Source of the DNA: Candidatus Endonucleibacter bathymodioli
GTDB taxonomy: Bacteria > Pseudomonadota > Gammaproteobacteria > Pseudomonadales > Endozoicomonadaceae
Length of the DNA: 55,800 nucleotides
Assembly (NCBI GenBank): GCA_030674915.1
Contig: JASXSV010000022.1
Coordinates: 1 to 55,800, forward strand
Direction of reading: 5' to 3'
Shown here: in pieces, positions 29,647 through 39,420 of the stretch
Layout of the letters: the number at the start of each line of letters is the position of its first letter
Position numbering within the stretch: the stretch's first letter is position 1
Program-made: the position numbers and the translations under genes
The notes under the pieces: model-generated
Database searches by the model: none
Seen by the model: the letters and a program-made list of their open reading frames with translations, nothing else
What the model was told of the DNA's origin: nothing

Positions 29647-32265
29647 CTAGGCTTTGTCTTCTAACCAGCCCGCCACAGACTCAAGGGCTACCGGCAATAG
29701 TTCCGGTTGAGTACCACCACCTTGAGCAAAATCCGGGCGTCCCCCTCCTTTACCACCAACTTGATCAGCTACCATCTTCACAAGGTCCCCGGCTTTAACC
29801 TTGCTAGTCAAGTCTGCAGTGACTCCCGCAGCCAAGGATACCTTCCCTGCGGCTGGTGCGGCTAAAAGAATAACACCGGAACCCAGTTTATTTTTTAACT
29901 GATCAACCATACCCCTCAGAGATTCAGAATCCCCATCGGTCAGAGCAGCAACAAGCAGTTTTACACCTTTAACATTCACTACCTGAGCCATCAAATCGGA
30001 ACTACCTTGACCAGATAACTTCTGTTTAAGAAAAGCTATTTCCTTTTCAAGATCCTTAACGTTGTGCACCAATTGACCCACTTTATTTAACAAATATTCA
30101 GGCTTGGTTTTCAAATAACGACTGACACTATTCAACTCATGTAACTGCGCTCGAGTCCAGATATCAGCACTACCACCAGTGCTAGCTTCGATACGTCGAA
30201 CGCCAGAGGCAATTCCAGATTCAGATATAATCCGAAAAGAGCCAATATCACCGGTATGCCCAGCGTGAATGCCACCACATAGTTCAACTGAGAAGTTATC
30301 CTCCCCCATTGTAAGCACCCTCACTTCATCTCCATACTTCTCACCAAAGAGCGCCAAAGCACCCTTACTTTGAGCTTCACTAATTGTCATTAGTTCAGTT
30401 ATTATCGGAGTGTTGGCACGAATCTGATCATTCACAATGGATTCTACTTGCTCAAGCTCTTCCGGCTTAACAACCTCAAAATGAGAAAAGTCAAATCGCA
30501 ACCGCTTAGAGTCCACCAGCGATCCTTTTTGGGTTACTTCACTACCAAGAACCTTACGCAAGGCTCCATGCAACAAGTGAGTTGCAGAATGATTACAAGA
30601 GATAACTTTACGCAAGTCTTGCGCAACCAATAACTCCACCATTTGCCCCACCCTAAGAGGGGCGAGTAGGTCTGAAAGCTGATGCATAAAAACTTCACCC
30701 TGTTTACGGGTATTTATAACCTGCACACCATGGCCTTGCCACCTTAATACCCCAGTGTCACCCACCTGACCTCCGGACTCCGCATAAAAAGGTGTAGCCT
30801 CCACAACCACTAATACCCCTTTATCTTCAATTGACGCCTGATCAACAGACCGCCAAGACACTCCCTCCTCATCTTCAACAAATATCCGATGAACAACAGA
30901 GCTGCCGACCGTAGCCTCATAACCATTAAATTCAGTTTTCCCTTCTATATTCAGGTGATCATTGTAGTCCATACCAAACTTGCTGGATTTGCGAGCACGC
31001 TGACGCTGAGCCTCCAAGGCTACTTCAAAGCTAGCCATATCAACACTCATGTTGTGCTCACGAGCAACATCTTGCGTCAAATCAACCGGAAATCCATAGG
31101 TATCGTAGAGGGTAAAAGCAACCTCCCCAGGAACAATCCCATCCGTCAACTTTGCAATATGTTCTTTAAGCAAGCCCATTCCCCTGCCCAGGGTTTTAAT
31201 AAATTGCTCTTCTTCTTGTAGCAATGCTCGCTCAATTAAGCCTTGCTTTTCTTTTAACTCAGGATAAGCATCACCCATAACACGAACTAGGGATACCACC
31301 AACTTATAAAAGAAAACACCATCTGCCCCTAATTTATGACCATGACGGCAGGCTCTACGAATAATCCTACGCAACGTGTAACCACGACCATCATTAGCAG
31401 GCATAACACCATCAGCCAATAAAAACGAACAGGATCGGATGTGGTCCACTATTACTCGTAATGATGCTTCAGTTGTCGCCACTCCACCCAAAACATTAGC
31501 TGCATCCTTTAACAGCTCTTGAAACAAATCAATTTCATAATTACTGTGCACACCTTGCAATACTGCAGCAAGACGCTCTAACCCCATACCGGTATCAATC
31601 GAGGGTTTGGGCAATGGCTGCAACTGACCGTCAGTTGTGCGGTTAAACTGCATAAAAACCATATTCCAAATTTCAACGTACCGATCACCATCATTAGCTC
31701 CCCCTGGAGGGTCACCCTCCACATGATCACCATGGTCGTAGAATATTTCACTACAGGGACCACAAGGACCAGTATCACCCATAGACCAGAAGTTATCTTT
31801 CTCACCCAAACGGGAAAACCGGCTAGCATCAAGCCCCACTTCCCTCAGCCAAATATCTTCAGCTTCCTCATCACCTTGATAAACAGTAACCCAGAGTTTT
31901 TCCTCTGGCAGCCCCAGTTTTTGTAGCAAAAACTCCCAAGCAAAAAAAATCGCCTCTCTCTTGAAGTAATCACCAAAACTGAAATTACCCAGCATTTCAA
32001 AAAAAGTATGATGCCGTGTTGTATAACCAACATTATCAAGATCGTTATGCTTCCCTCCTGCTCGCACACACTTTTGCGCTGTTACCGCTCGGCTATAGGC
32101 CCGCACTTCACGACCAAGAAACGTTTCTTTAAACTGATTCATACCCGCATTGGTAAACAACAAAGTGGAATCATTAGCTGAAACCAGAGAGCTACTGGCA
32201 ACAATCTGATGCTCTCTTTCCTTAAAGAAATCAAGAAAAACAGAGCGGATATCGGCACTCTTCAT
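29647..32265 (-). CDS. alaS: Alanyl-tRNA synthetase
   Basis: Charges tRNA-Ala. The start ATG 32265 ([19 protein letters not shown]) gives 872 residues, as in other bacteria; the open frame runs nine codons further up. The aminoacylation domain has [15 protein letters not shown] and [22 protein letters not shown] near the N-terminus. The editing domain carries the zinc ligands [12 protein letters not shown] (about 560) and [15 protein letters not shown] (about 665). The C-terminal oligomerisation part ends with the glycine-rich [16 protein letters not shown]. Followed on the same strand by lysC and csrA. Intact. Confidence 0.96.
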   Translation of the reverse strand: MKSADIRSVFLDFFKEREHQIVASSSLVSANDSTLLFTNAGMNQFKETFLGREVRAYSRAVTAQKCVRAGGKHNDLDNVGYTTRHHTFFEMLGNFSFGDYFKREAIFFAWEFLLQKLGLPEEKLWVTVYQGDEEAEDIWLREVGLDASRFSRLGEKDNFWSMGDTGPCGPCSEIFYDHGDHVEGDPPGGANDGDRYVEIWNMVFMQFNRTTDGQLQPLPKPSIDTGMGLERLAAVLQGVHSNYEIDLFQELLKDAANVLGGVATTEASLRVIVDHIRSCSFLLADGVMPANDGRGYTLRRIIRRACRHGHKLGADGVFFYKLVVSLVRVMGDAYPELKEKQGLIERALLQEEEQFIKTLGRGMGLLKEHIAKLTDGIVPGEVAFTLYDTYGFPVDLTQDVAREHNMSVDMASFEVALEAQRQRARKSSKFGMDYNDHLNIEGKTEFNGYEATVGSSVVHRIFVEDEEGVSWRSVDQASIEDKGVLVVVEATPFYAESGGQVGDTGVLRWQGHGVQVINTRKQGEVFMHQLSDLLAPLRVGQMVELLVAQDLRKVISCNHSATHLLHGALRKVLGSEVTQKGSLVDSKRLRFDFSHFEVVKPEELEQVESIVNDQIRANTPIITELMTISEAQSKGALALFGEKYGDEVRVLTMGEDNFSVELCGGIHAGHTGDIGSFRIISESGIASGVRRIEASTGGSADIWTRAQLHELNSVSRYLKTKPEYLLNKVGQLVHNVKDLEKEIAFLKQKLSGQGSSDLMAQVVNVKGVKLLVAALTDGDSESLRGMVDQLKNKLGSGVILLAAPAAGKVSLAAGVTADLTSKVKAGDLVKMVADQVGGKGGGRPDFAQGGGTQPELLPVALESVAGWLEDKA

Positions 32266-32303
32266 ACAAATTATTCCATCGGAAATATTCACAAAACACG
32301 CTT

Positions 32304-32430
32304 ACTACCCATTACTATTCAAGATGAAAGTAATAGACAAACGGGATATGCCCATGAGTCTACGAGTAACAAGTGCGAGGGGTGAGTAAAAACAGCCAAC
32401 AACCTCTCGCCTTCAAAAGTAATGGGTATA
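32304..32430 (+). repeat. Family M repeat, full length (127 bp), near consensus
   Basis: The best example of the inverted ends: TACCCATTACT on the left and AGTAATGGGTA on the right are exact complements over 11 bp. The interior has CCCATGAGTCTACGAGTAAC and AACAGCCAACAACCTCTCGCC. It lies just upstream of alaS, within 40 bases of its start codon. Confidence 0.85.
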
Positions 32431-32442
32431 AACTCATTGAGT

Positions 32443-33342
32443 TTAAAAATGCAAAGTACTAGCTGCAATAACCTCAAGACGAGCCAAAAGACTTGTTGCA
32501 TCCCAGCGCCCACCCCCCATAACCTGAACGTCCTTATAAAACTGATCAATAAGCGCTGTTAATGGCAGGGCACTGCCAGATTTTTCTGCTTCGTTCAGAC
32601 ACATACCCAAGTCTTTCCTCATCAAATCCACAGCAAAGCCATGATTATAATCCCCTGTCATCATGGTTTTATATCTATTTTCCATTTGCCATGACTGAGC
32701 AGCCCCTTTAGCAATAACATCTACTACCGCCTCAACATCAAGACCAGTTTTTTTTGCAAAATGAAGACCTTCTGACAATCCTTGGACAATACCCGCAATA
32801 CAAATCTGATTCACCATCTTGGTCAACTGACCACTGCCAACCCCCCCCATCAACCTAATACTTTTGCTATAACACCCCATCACCCTAGCCACCCGATCAA
32901 ATACCGCTTGGCTGCCACCGCACATAATAGTTAACCGACCGTTCTCGGCACCGACCTGACCACCGGATAAGGGAGCATCTATAAAGTCCAACTTTCTTGC
33001 AGCAGCTATTTCACTCAACTCTCTGGCAATGTTTGCTGATGTTGTCGTATGATCAATAAAAACAGCACCTGGCTTCATTGCCATAAAGACTCCCTCTGGA
33101 CCAGTGGTTATCTGCCGCAAATCATCATCATTCCCCACGCAACAAAACACAATATCTGCACCTTTCGCTGCCTCTTCCGGTGTTACTGCAATAACCCCTG
33201 GGTATTCAGACAACCAACGATCTGCTTTTCGGGTCGTTCTGTTATAAACCACGGTTTCATACCCTTGCCTTGCTAAATAACCGGCCACTGGGTAACCCAT
33301 TACCCCCAGCCCAATAAAAGCAATACTTGGTTGATCCGACAT
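32443..33342 (-). CDS. NAD-binding beta-hydroxyacid dehydrogenase (3-hydroxyisobutyrate / tartronate semialdehyde reductase type)
   Basis: An oxidoreductase of the 3-hydroxyisobutyrate dehydrogenase family, about 299 residues. The Rossmann motif GLGVMGYPVAGYLARQGYETVVYNRT is at the N-terminus, the substrate-binding signature FIDAPLSGGQVGAENGRLTIMCGG near 120 and the catalytic Lys in GSGQLTKMVNQICIAG near 170. Residues alone do not separate 3-hydroxyisobutyrate, tartronate semialdehyde and succinic semialdehyde as substrates, so no gene symbol is given. I prefer the ATG at 33342 (MSDQPSIAFIGLG). It stands between recA and alaS, where recX often lies; recX is absent. Confidence 0.82.
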   Translation of the reverse strand: MSDQPSIAFIGLGVMGYPVAGYLARQGYETVVYNRTTRKADRWLSEYPGVIAVTPEEAAKGADIVFCCVGNDDDLRQITTGPEGVFMAMKPGAVFIDHTTTSANIARELSEIAAARKLDFIDAPLSGGQVGAENGRLTIMCGGSQAVFDRVARVMGCYSKSIRLMGGVGSGQLTKMVNQICIAGIVQGLSEGLHFAKKTGLDVEAVVDVIAKGAAQSWQMENRYKTMMTGDYNHGFAVDLMRKDLGMCLNEAEKSGSALPLTALIDQFYKDVQVMGGGRWDATSLLARLEVIAASTLHF

Positions 33343-33602
33343 TTTCATTTCTCTCTACACAAAAGACTTTAATTTACCCGCATTGAAAGTGCTGAGGGGG
33401 AGGTTTGGGCACACCAATCTCCCCTTGATCTTGAAAATCCACACTTAATGAAGATCATGGGAAATGAAGCATAACAATCCGCCTTTATGGACAAATACCA
33501 TCATCGTATTTGAAGGAGCAGGGTATTATTCGCTCCTACATACCAACCACATTTATCATTAGAAGGGTGGGACATGCCATTAATATAGCTTGCCAGCAAT
33601 TA

Positions 33603-34649
33603 TCAAACTGGTGATTCACTCTTTTTCTCAGGACGCCTTGTCTCCTGCTTAACCCCAGGCTGAACAGTTAACAACTCTGCCCTGATCAATCCTTCAATTT
33701 CAGCAGCAATTTCAGGATTATCTTGCAGGTACTGTGCAGCATTAGCCTTACCCTGTCCTATTTTGCTACCCTTATAGGCATACCACGCTCCAGCCTTGTC
33801 TACCAACTTCTGCTTGACGCCCAAGTCAAGAACTTCACCCATGCGATAAATACCCTTACCGTAAAGAATCTGAAACTCGGCTTGGCGAAAAGGTGGTGCA
33901 ACCTTGTTTTTTACTACCTTCACTCTGGTTTCATTACCGATTATTTCATCACCATCTTTGACTGCACCAATGCGACGAATATCCAGACGAACAGATGAGT
34001 AAAACTTCAGAGCATTACCTCCTGTAGTGGTTTCCGGATTGCCAAACATAACCCCTATTTTCATACGAATCTGGTTTATAAATATTACCAAACAATTGGC
34101 GTTTTTAATGGATCCCGTCACTTTACGCAAAGCCTGAGACATCAAGCGAGCTTGCAGACCCACATGAGTATCACCCATATCACCTTCAATCTCAGCCTTT
34201 GGAACCAGTGCTGCTACAGAATCAATAACGATTACATCCACTGCACCAGAACGCACCAACATATCAGTAATCTCCAACGCCTGCTCGCCGGTATCTGGCT
34301 GAGATACATAGAGGTCATTAATGTTAACATTCAGCTTTTTCGCATACTCAGGATCCAAAGCATGCTCAGCATCAACAAAGGCACATGTGGCTCCCTTTTT
34401 TTGCGCTTCAGCAATAACGCTCAACGTCAAAGTGGTTTTGCCGGAAGACTCTGGGCCATAAATTTCAACAATGCGTCCTTTTGGTAATCCACCAACACCA
34501 AGAGCAATATCAAGTTGCAGGGAGCCTGTTGAGATAATGGGCATTGCCTCTATCTCTTGGTCGCCCATACACATGACAGCCCCTTTACCAAACTGCCGTT
34601 CAATTTGCCCAAGGGCGGCCTGTAATGCTTTCTTTCTATTATCATCCAT
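33603..34649 (-). CDS. recA: Recombinase RecA
   Basis: Forms filaments on single-stranded DNA, drives strand exchange and triggers LexA cleavage. The start ATG 34649 ([21 protein letters not shown]) gives 348 residues, a normal length; the frame runs 12 codons further up without similarity. Walker [11 protein letters not shown] is near residue 66, Walker [11 protein letters not shown] near 140, and the RecA signature [16 protein letters not shown] near 214. The C-terminal domain ends with a polar tail. recX does not follow. Upstream (34768-34805) are two SOS-box-like sequences. Intact. Confidence 0.96.
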   Translation of the reverse strand: MDDNRKKALQAALGQIERQFGKGAVMCMGDQEIEAMPIISTGSLQLDIALGVGGLPKGRIVEIYGPESSGKTTLTLSVIAEAQKKGATCAFVDAEHALDPEYAKKLNVNINDLYVSQPDTGEQALEITDMLVRSGAVDVIVIDSVAALVPKAEIEGDMGDTHVGLQARLMSQALRKVTGSIKNANCLVIFINQIRMKIGVMFGNPETTTGGNALKFYSSVRLDIRRIGAVKDGDEIIGNETRVKVVKNKVAPPFRQAEFQILYGKGIYRMGEVLDLGVKQKLVDKAGAWYAYKGSKIGQGKANAAQYLQDNPEIAAEIEGLIRAELLTVQPGVKQETRRPEKKSESPV

Positions 34650-34767
34650 TATCTCAAATCCACCTCTTACCAGAATAAAAACCAATAAATGATATCCCTA
34701 GCACCTGAAGGTACAGAGGTGCACGCTATGTCACCTTGCCTCTCACCGGCATCTCCAATTACTCTTA

Positions 34768-34805
34768 CTGTATAATATTTAACCACATTCTGTATGTTTG
34801 TCCAG
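34768..34805 (-). promoter_or_regulatory. Possible SOS (LexA) box pair upstream of recA
   Basis: CTGTATGTTTGTCCAG (34790-34805) matches the LexA core CTGT-N8-ACAG with one change. CTGTATAATATTTAAC (34768-34783) keeps only the left half. They lie about 120-155 bases before the recA start, where a promoter could be. Weak evidence from sequence alone. Confidence 0.3.
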
Positions 34806-35168
34806 CTTATTTCCTTTTTACAGTATTCTAAAAAATTTGAGTGCCAAGTTATATATACTCCCAAGCTCCGGCTACTGACTTAAGACTGATATCCTTACGG
34901 AATGGAATAGTAAAAGCATTGTGCGGCACCCAACAGTAGAAGCCCAACATAACCGTAATAGCATAGCAAAATTGTCGCCAAGAGCCGATAGTATACTCCT
35001 CCACCATAGAACACGCCACTGAACGAACTCACTAACCACGCCATATATTTTTAATTAAGCCTGAGGCCCCAAGAGTTTATATTTGCTGGTATTTGAATAA
35101 TTAACAATACCCCTAAAACCACCGTGAACTACCAAAACACTTATTGACACGTAGCTCAACCAATCACT

Positions 35169-35227
35169 TACACCCTTGGAAGTATGCGGCTATTGACTGC
35201 TACCTACTTACAATAGTAACGGACATA
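35169..35227 (-). repeat. Family M repeat, short form (59 bp)
   Basis: TACACCCTTGGAAGTATGCGG, then CTATTGACTGCTACC and the right end TTACAATAGTAACGGACATA. It has the same internal deletion pattern as the copies at 12670 and 29564. Confidence 0.65.
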
Positions 35228-35330
35228 CAATCAAAACAATCAAACATGCAGGATTTTAAAGCACATTTTTCAAATCTGCATAAACACCTACTCCTTGGGA
35301 GGATAACGGAACAGTGGTTACAAAAAATTG

Positions 35331-35513
35331 CTACTCACTCTTCAGCCAATGCAGAACAATCTGAATAATCAACAATCCAAAAACCAAAAACATCACAATT
35401 TTTGATAAATTATTCTGCCTAGTAACGCTTAATGGCTTACCATATTTCTCAACAATACCAATAACAATAAAAAGTGTTACCGCTAATCCCAGTAAAATCC
35501 ATAGTAATTTCAT
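35331..35513 (-). CDS. Small two-helix membrane protein, unknown function
   Basis: About 60 residues starting MKLLWILLGLAVTLFIVIGIVEKYG. Two hydrophobic helices (about 4-21 and 39-55, IVMFLVFGLLIIQIVLHWL) flank a short polar loop. An AGAG lies eight bases ahead of the start as a weak ribosome binding site. I do not recognise the family. Small proteins of this kind are common in proteobacteria, and the helix pattern argues for a real gene, but its length leaves doubt. Confidence 0.45.
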   Translation of the reverse strand: MKLLWILLGLAVTLFIVIGIVEKYGKPLSVTRQNNLSKIVMFLVFGLLIIQIVLHWLKSE

Positions 35514-35591
35514 ATCTCTACAGCACCCCATTCATACTAATAGTACGATTGGCTCAAAATCATTCGTTAAAAATCATTAAAAACCAAAAAT

Positions 35592-35720
35592 CCATACCCG
35601 TTCTCATGAAGGGCGTGGGTAAGCGACAAACGAGAGAATCCCCATTTAGCCACCTAGGAGTAAGTGACTGGGGGGGGGGTAGCAGTCAACAATCTCACAC
35701 CTTCAATGGAAACTAGTATA
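35592..35720 (+). repeat. Family M repeat, full length (129 bp), with a G10 run
   Basis: The left end ATACCCGTTCTCATGAAGGG and the right end CTTCAATGGAAACTAGTATA are inverted. The interior has CACCTAGGAGTAAGTGACT, then G10 (35670-35679), then AGCAGTCAACAATCTCACACC. It ends 36 bases before the recJ start. Confidence 0.8.
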
Positions 35721-35756
35721 CACTTCAATATCAACTTCAGTGTCACCATCTATAAT

Positions 35757-37478
35757 ATGCAAATTATCAACCGCCCTTTCAATCTGGAAAACTGCGATTT
35801 CTCTTCTAAAGTATCGCCCCTGATGGCACGTATATACAACGCTCGTGGCATTAATAATGAAAAATCCCTAACAAGGAAATTAAAAGAACTACCAGATTAT
35901 CACCAACTGAAAGACATTGATAAAGCCTCAGATATTCTCTCTGAAGCAATAACCCATCATCAGCAAATACTAATTATCGGTGACTACGATTGTGATGGCG
36001 CTACCAGCAGCGCCCTTGGTGTACTGGCTCTCCGTAAAATGGGTGCCAATGCCAATTATCTAGTACCCAATCGTTTTGAATATGGCTATGGTCTCACCCC
36101 CGAAATTGTTAACGTTGCCACACAATATAAACCAGATATCTTGGTCACGGTTGATAATGGTATTTCAAGTATAGAGGGTGTCGCTGATGCAAAATCTAGG
36201 GGGATGAAGGTAATTGTCACCGATCATCATTTAGCAGGAGATTCACTTCCTGATGCAGATGCCATCGTTAACCCCAATCAGCCCAACTGCCCATTTCCCG
36301 GAAAAAACACCGCAGGGGTCGGTGTTATTTTCTATGTCATGTGCGCCTTACGCCAACGTCTTCGAGAAAATGGATGGTTTAATAAACACCCAGAACCAAA
36401 TCTTGCCTCATTTCTCGACCTTGTCGCTCTGGGTACCGTAGCCGATGTTGTTAGTCTTGATTCTCCTAACCGTATTCTGGTTTCCCAGGGCTTGGCTCGC
36501 ATTCGCTCAGATCACTGTCGTCCTGGAATCAAAGCTCTTGCTGAAGTATCTGGGCGAGATATTACCCAGCTAGCTGCACCGGACTTGGGCTATGCCCTTG
36601 GCCCTCGCCTAAATGCCGCAGGCCGACTTGATGATATATCCATCGGCATTGAACTTCTAATGACTGAGCACGCCGATCATGCCAAAGCGCTAGCCACAAA
36701 ACTTAACAATCTTAATCAAGAACGCAAAGAAATAGAAGCGAGTATGCAGAGTGAGGCCATAATCGAACTTGAGCAACTACAACTCAATAATGTAACCGAA
36801 CTACCTTGGGGTCTATGCCTATTTAAAGATAACTGGCATCAAGGAGTCATCGGCATTCTTGCCTCACGCATCAAAGAAAAATTACATCGCCCTGTTATCA
36901 TTTTTGCCCAAGTCGATAATGGTGAAATCAAGGGATCAGCACGCTCAATCCCAGACCTACACATACGTGATGTCCTAGACAATATCGCTAAAAAACACCC
37001 TAGATTAATCTTGAAGTTCGGGGGGCATGCCATGGCAGCTGGCCTGTCTATTAAAAAGGTGGATCTTCCTCTTTTCAAAAAGGAATTTAACGAAGAAGTA
37101 CACAACCAACTTAGCGAAGAACACCTGAATTCAGAAATTTATACGGATGGCGAACTCCAACCCGAAGAGATCACCCTAGCCACCGCCAGGCACCTTAAAG
37201 AAGGCGGGCCTTGGGGACACAACTTCTCAGAGCCTTCGTTTAACGGACGCTTTCAGGTTATCGAACAACGTCTTGTAGGCAAAAAACACCTGAAACTACT
37301 ATTAAAAACGTTGTCTTCCGAGCTATTGATTGACGCTATAGCATTTAATATTGACCCTCAACTCTGGCCAAACCTCGACATAAAACAATTAGATATTGTT
37401 TATAAACTCGACATCAATAAATACCGAGGCAAACAAAACCTTCAGCTTATGGTGGATTATTTGCACACTTCCGTATGA
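35757..37478 (+). CDS. recJ: Single-stranded-DNA-specific exonuclease RecJ
   Basis: A 5'-3' exonuclease on single-stranded DNA for recombination and mismatch repair. I start at ATG 35757 (MQIINRPFN), giving 573 residues, close to the E. coli length; the open frame upstream is only the family M repeat. The DHH phosphoesterase motifs are all there: LIIGDYDCDGATSSA near 75, VTVDNGISS near 125, VIVTDHHLAG near 150. The DHHA1 part contains GHAMAAGLSI with the usual GG-H pattern (KFGGHAMAAGLSI) near 425. The OB-fold lies between. The downstream PqiA-like gene follows after about 90 bases. Intact. Confidence 0.95.
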   Translation: MQIINRPFNLENCDFSSKVSPLMARIYNARGINNEKSLTRKLKELPDYHQLKDIDKASDILSEAITHHQQILIIGDYDCDGATSSALGVLALRKMGANANYLVPNRFEYGYGLTPEIVNVATQYKPDILVTVDNGISSIEGVADAKSRGMKVIVTDHHLAGDSLPDADAIVNPNQPNCPFPGKNTAGVGVIFYVMCALRQRLRENGWFNKHPEPNLASFLDLVALGTVADVVSLDSPNRILVSQGLARIRSDHCRPGIKALAEVSGRDITQLAAPDLGYALGPRLNAAGRLDDISIGIELLMTEHADHAKALATKLNNLNQERKEIEASMQSEAIIELEQLQLNNVTELPWGLCLFKDNWHQGVIGILASRIKEKLHRPVIIFAQVDNGEIKGSARSIPDLHIRDVLDNIAKKHPRLILKFGGHAMAAGLSIKKVDLPLFKKEFNEEVHNQLSEEHLNSEIYTDGELQPEEITLATARHLKEGGPWGHNFSEPSFNGRFQVIEQRLVGKKHLKLLLKTLSSELLIDAIAFNIDPQLWPNLDIKQLDIVYKLDINKYRGKQNLQLMVDYLHTSV

Positions 37479-37571
37479 ACAAATCAATACCATTTACTCT
37501 AACAGGACAAATCCCTCAAGTAAGCTATAGTCTATTAGCAAAAATCGAAAATAAATTTTACGGAACCATCA

Positions 37572-38201
37572 ATGAAAACACAAAAAATATACTTACTTTT
37601 AGCTGCACTCCTATCTGCCACACTTCTAGTACCGGGAATAACCCAACCGCTTATAACCCTACAGGCAGACATGAATCGCCAAGCAATTGTAAATGAAGGG
37701 AAAAGATTGGTCGGCGAACAAAGCATGCATCCAACCATGGCATCAATGGCCACTCAATTTCTTGACGGTCTAAAAGTTCAGGGAACAACCAATCTATATA
37801 ATAAAACCCGCTCTATATTCGGTACTGCCGAAGATCTGTGGAAATCTGGCCACCTTTTGGTAGCATTGCTCATCGTGATATTCAGTATTATTATTCCAGC
37901 CACAAAAACCCTGTTAATACTGATAGCCTGCATGATTAAAAACACCAGCGCCCTGATTAGGTTAAATAGTTTTCTCAGCAAGTGGTCCATGGCTGATGTA
38001 TTTGCCATAGGCGTTATTGTTGCGTGCCTTGCCTCTAACAGCACATCATCACAAAAAGCATTGATCACATTTAATGCCCAATTACACGCCGGATTCTATT
38101 GGTTCCTAGGTTATTGCCTAGCGTCTATTGCCGTGGGACAATTGCTCGTTAATATTCAGCCCACTGCTACTAAGCCAATGGTCATTAACAAGGAAGGATG
38201 A
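37572..38201 (+). CDS. Paraquat-inducible protein A (PqiA) family membrane protein
   Basis: An inner-membrane protein of 209 residues with helices at about 7-25, 95-122, 143-157 and 172-192. The segment SKWSMADVFAIGVIVA is the PqiA-domain hallmark (K-W-S-M-x-D-V-F). It is preceded by a periplasmic loop of about 65 residues. Full PqiA has two such domains and acts with MCE proteins in envelope lipid trafficking; single-domain versions like this one are common and poorly understood. It lies directly behind recJ, and no MCE gene is seen. A G12 run begins seven bases after the stop. Confidence 0.75.
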   Translation: MKTQKIYLLLAALLSATLLVPGITQPLITLQADMNRQAIVNEGKRLVGEQSMHPTMASMATQFLDGLKVQGTTNLYNKTRSIFGTAEDLWKSGHLLVALLIVIFSIIIPATKTLLILIACMIKNTSALIRLNSFLSKWSMADVFAIGVIVACLASNSTSSQKALITFNAQLHAGFYWFLGYCLASIAVGQLLVNIQPTATKPMVINKEG

Positions 38202-38795
38202 GCGCTAGGGGGGGGGGGGAGCCTTCACAAAAATAGCATTTTCTTACGACAGTATTCATCCAATTCAGTTTTATTCAACGTCACCGTTTCAATAATATTG
38301 GTTGGATAATTTTCTGAATTATGGACTCTTTGAACTCTTCTGAGTAGCTGGTAATTAATCACTACCTAACCACCTCAGTTTAAGTTGAAAAAATCAGGAG
38401 ACGCGGCAACTATGTTGGCACAGGGTGGGCCCTTGAATTAGATTTAGGTGTATACCAATTACCCTTGAAAGGTGGAAACAGACAAGAACCGAGTGACATA
38501 TTTGGACTCAAAAAAATAAAAACGCTCCAGTTAATGTCTAAAAAACAACCAATATCGAATTAATCATATTTTTATCGGTAGTTATCAGTTTTCTCGGCAT
38601 TTATGCTCTGGGTTATGCACCGATTCTCTGAATAATTAAAGTTTTCCCTATGATTCTAACGGTTATAATTTTTAGAAAATACTTATCCTGCCGTGTATTC
38701 TTTTGATATTTATCTAAAAAACCATGTATACTTGCGACTTTAAGGGTTTGAATTGAAACCATGAAAATAGGGTTCACAAACCGTTTTTTCCCGTT
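38202..38795. other. Intergenic with G12 run and family M fragment
   Basis: About 600 bases. G12 at 38208-38219; a family M left-end fragment at 38451-38476 (TATACCAATTACCCTTGAAA). No gene is recognised. Confidence 0.5.
38451..38476 (-). repeat. Family M repeat, left-end fragment
   Basis: TATACCAATTACCCTTGAAA plus GGTG is all that is left; it is the last trace of the family towards the accessory region. Confidence 0.45.
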
Positions 38796-38825
38796 TACTC
38801 TCCGTAAGTAGAGCTGCGGAGAGTA
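38796..38825 (+). promoter_or_regulatory. Hairpin covering the ribosome binding site of the YheV-like gene
   Basis: TACTCTCCG (38796-38804) pairs perfectly with CGGAGAGTA (38817-38825), a 9-bp stem and 12-base loop. The right arm contains GGAGAG (38818-38823), the only good ribosome binding site for the start at 38832. Closing the hairpin would block translation. Whether this is regulated is unknown. Confidence 0.6.
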
Positions 38826-38831
38826 TATATA

Positions 38832-39080
38832 ATGCTAAAACGATTTATTGCTGGAGCAGTGTGCCCTTCCTGTGGTGTAATGGATACCATTCGAATATTC
38901 ACAGATGGAGTACTGAAACATCGTGAGTGTGTTGCATGTCACTATTCTGATGAAATAAGGTCTGAGCAGGGCCCTAATCACGAGCTGCCAAAAACGCGTA
39001 TTGATAGTGAAGAAATTACTTTAAACAAAGGTGTTGATGTTATTCGAATTATTGATAAACCTGTGAATAACTCTATGTAA
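38832..39080 (+). CDS. yheV: YheV-family putative zinc ribbon protein
   Basis: An 82-residue cytoplasmic protein. The N-terminus KRFIAGAVCPSCGVMDT and then HRECVACHYSDE form two Cys-x-x-Cys knuckles (residues 11/14 and 34/37) that can bind one zinc. This spacing and the KRFIAGA start match the YheV family of gammaproteobacteria, whose role is not established. The C-terminal half is longer and more polar than usual. The start is fixed by the RBS GGAGAG eight bases upstream, which is inside a hairpin. Confidence 0.78.
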   Translation: MLKRFIAGAVCPSCGVMDTIRIFTDGVLKHRECVACHYSDEIRSEQGPNHELPKTRIDSEEITLNKGVDVIRIIDKPVNNSM

Positions 39081-39400
39081 TCAGCAATTCCAGCTCCTTA
39101 TCCCACACCGGTAGCAGCTATATGAGCATAGCAGTAACCCACTTGAGCTACACACATAAAATAATAGAAATCATTTTAACAGTGTGCAAACCCAAAAACC
39201 CAATTATTGCCACAGACAGTTCTGGTGAAAAACACCGGACACAGTAGTTTTAACCAAGCATGGTTAAAATTTTGAAGCAATAAATTAACTGCAACAGCAT
39301 CACTATATTTACTCTTCGTCGCCACCCTGTACACTATGCGTTACTTGGCTTATAGATTTAATTTACCCATGATTTTCATGGTTTGGTAACTAGTAACCAA
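39081..39400. other. Intergenic, one terminator-like hairpin
   Basis: No gene. TTTTAACCA (39248-39256) and TGGTTAAAA (39261-39269) form a 9-bp stem with a 4-base loop followed by TTTT, a weak bidirectional terminator candidate. Confidence 0.4.
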
Positions 39401-39420
39401 CACGCACGGTATTGATATGA

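Larger units (their letters stand above)
34650..35330. other. Intergenic upstream of recA
   Basis: About 680 bases. It holds the candidate recA control region (34768-34805) and a short-form family M copy (35169-35227). No gene is recognised; a small open frame at 35144-35368 overlaps the repeat. Confidence 0.45.

Noticed and set aside
29419..29664. 81-codon open frame downstream of alaS
   Set aside because: It overlaps the alaS 3' end and a family M short-form copy, has no recognised similarity and no clear ribosome binding site.
35664..35756. Upstream extension of the recJ reading frame
   Set aside because: The extra 31 codons are translated family M repeat, including the G10 run; the RecJ-like sequence begins at MQIINRPFN.
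37475..37696. 73-codon open frame directly after recJ
   Set aside because: It overlaps the PqiA-like gene in another frame and has no similarity; the start of the PqiA-like gene at 37572 is better supported.
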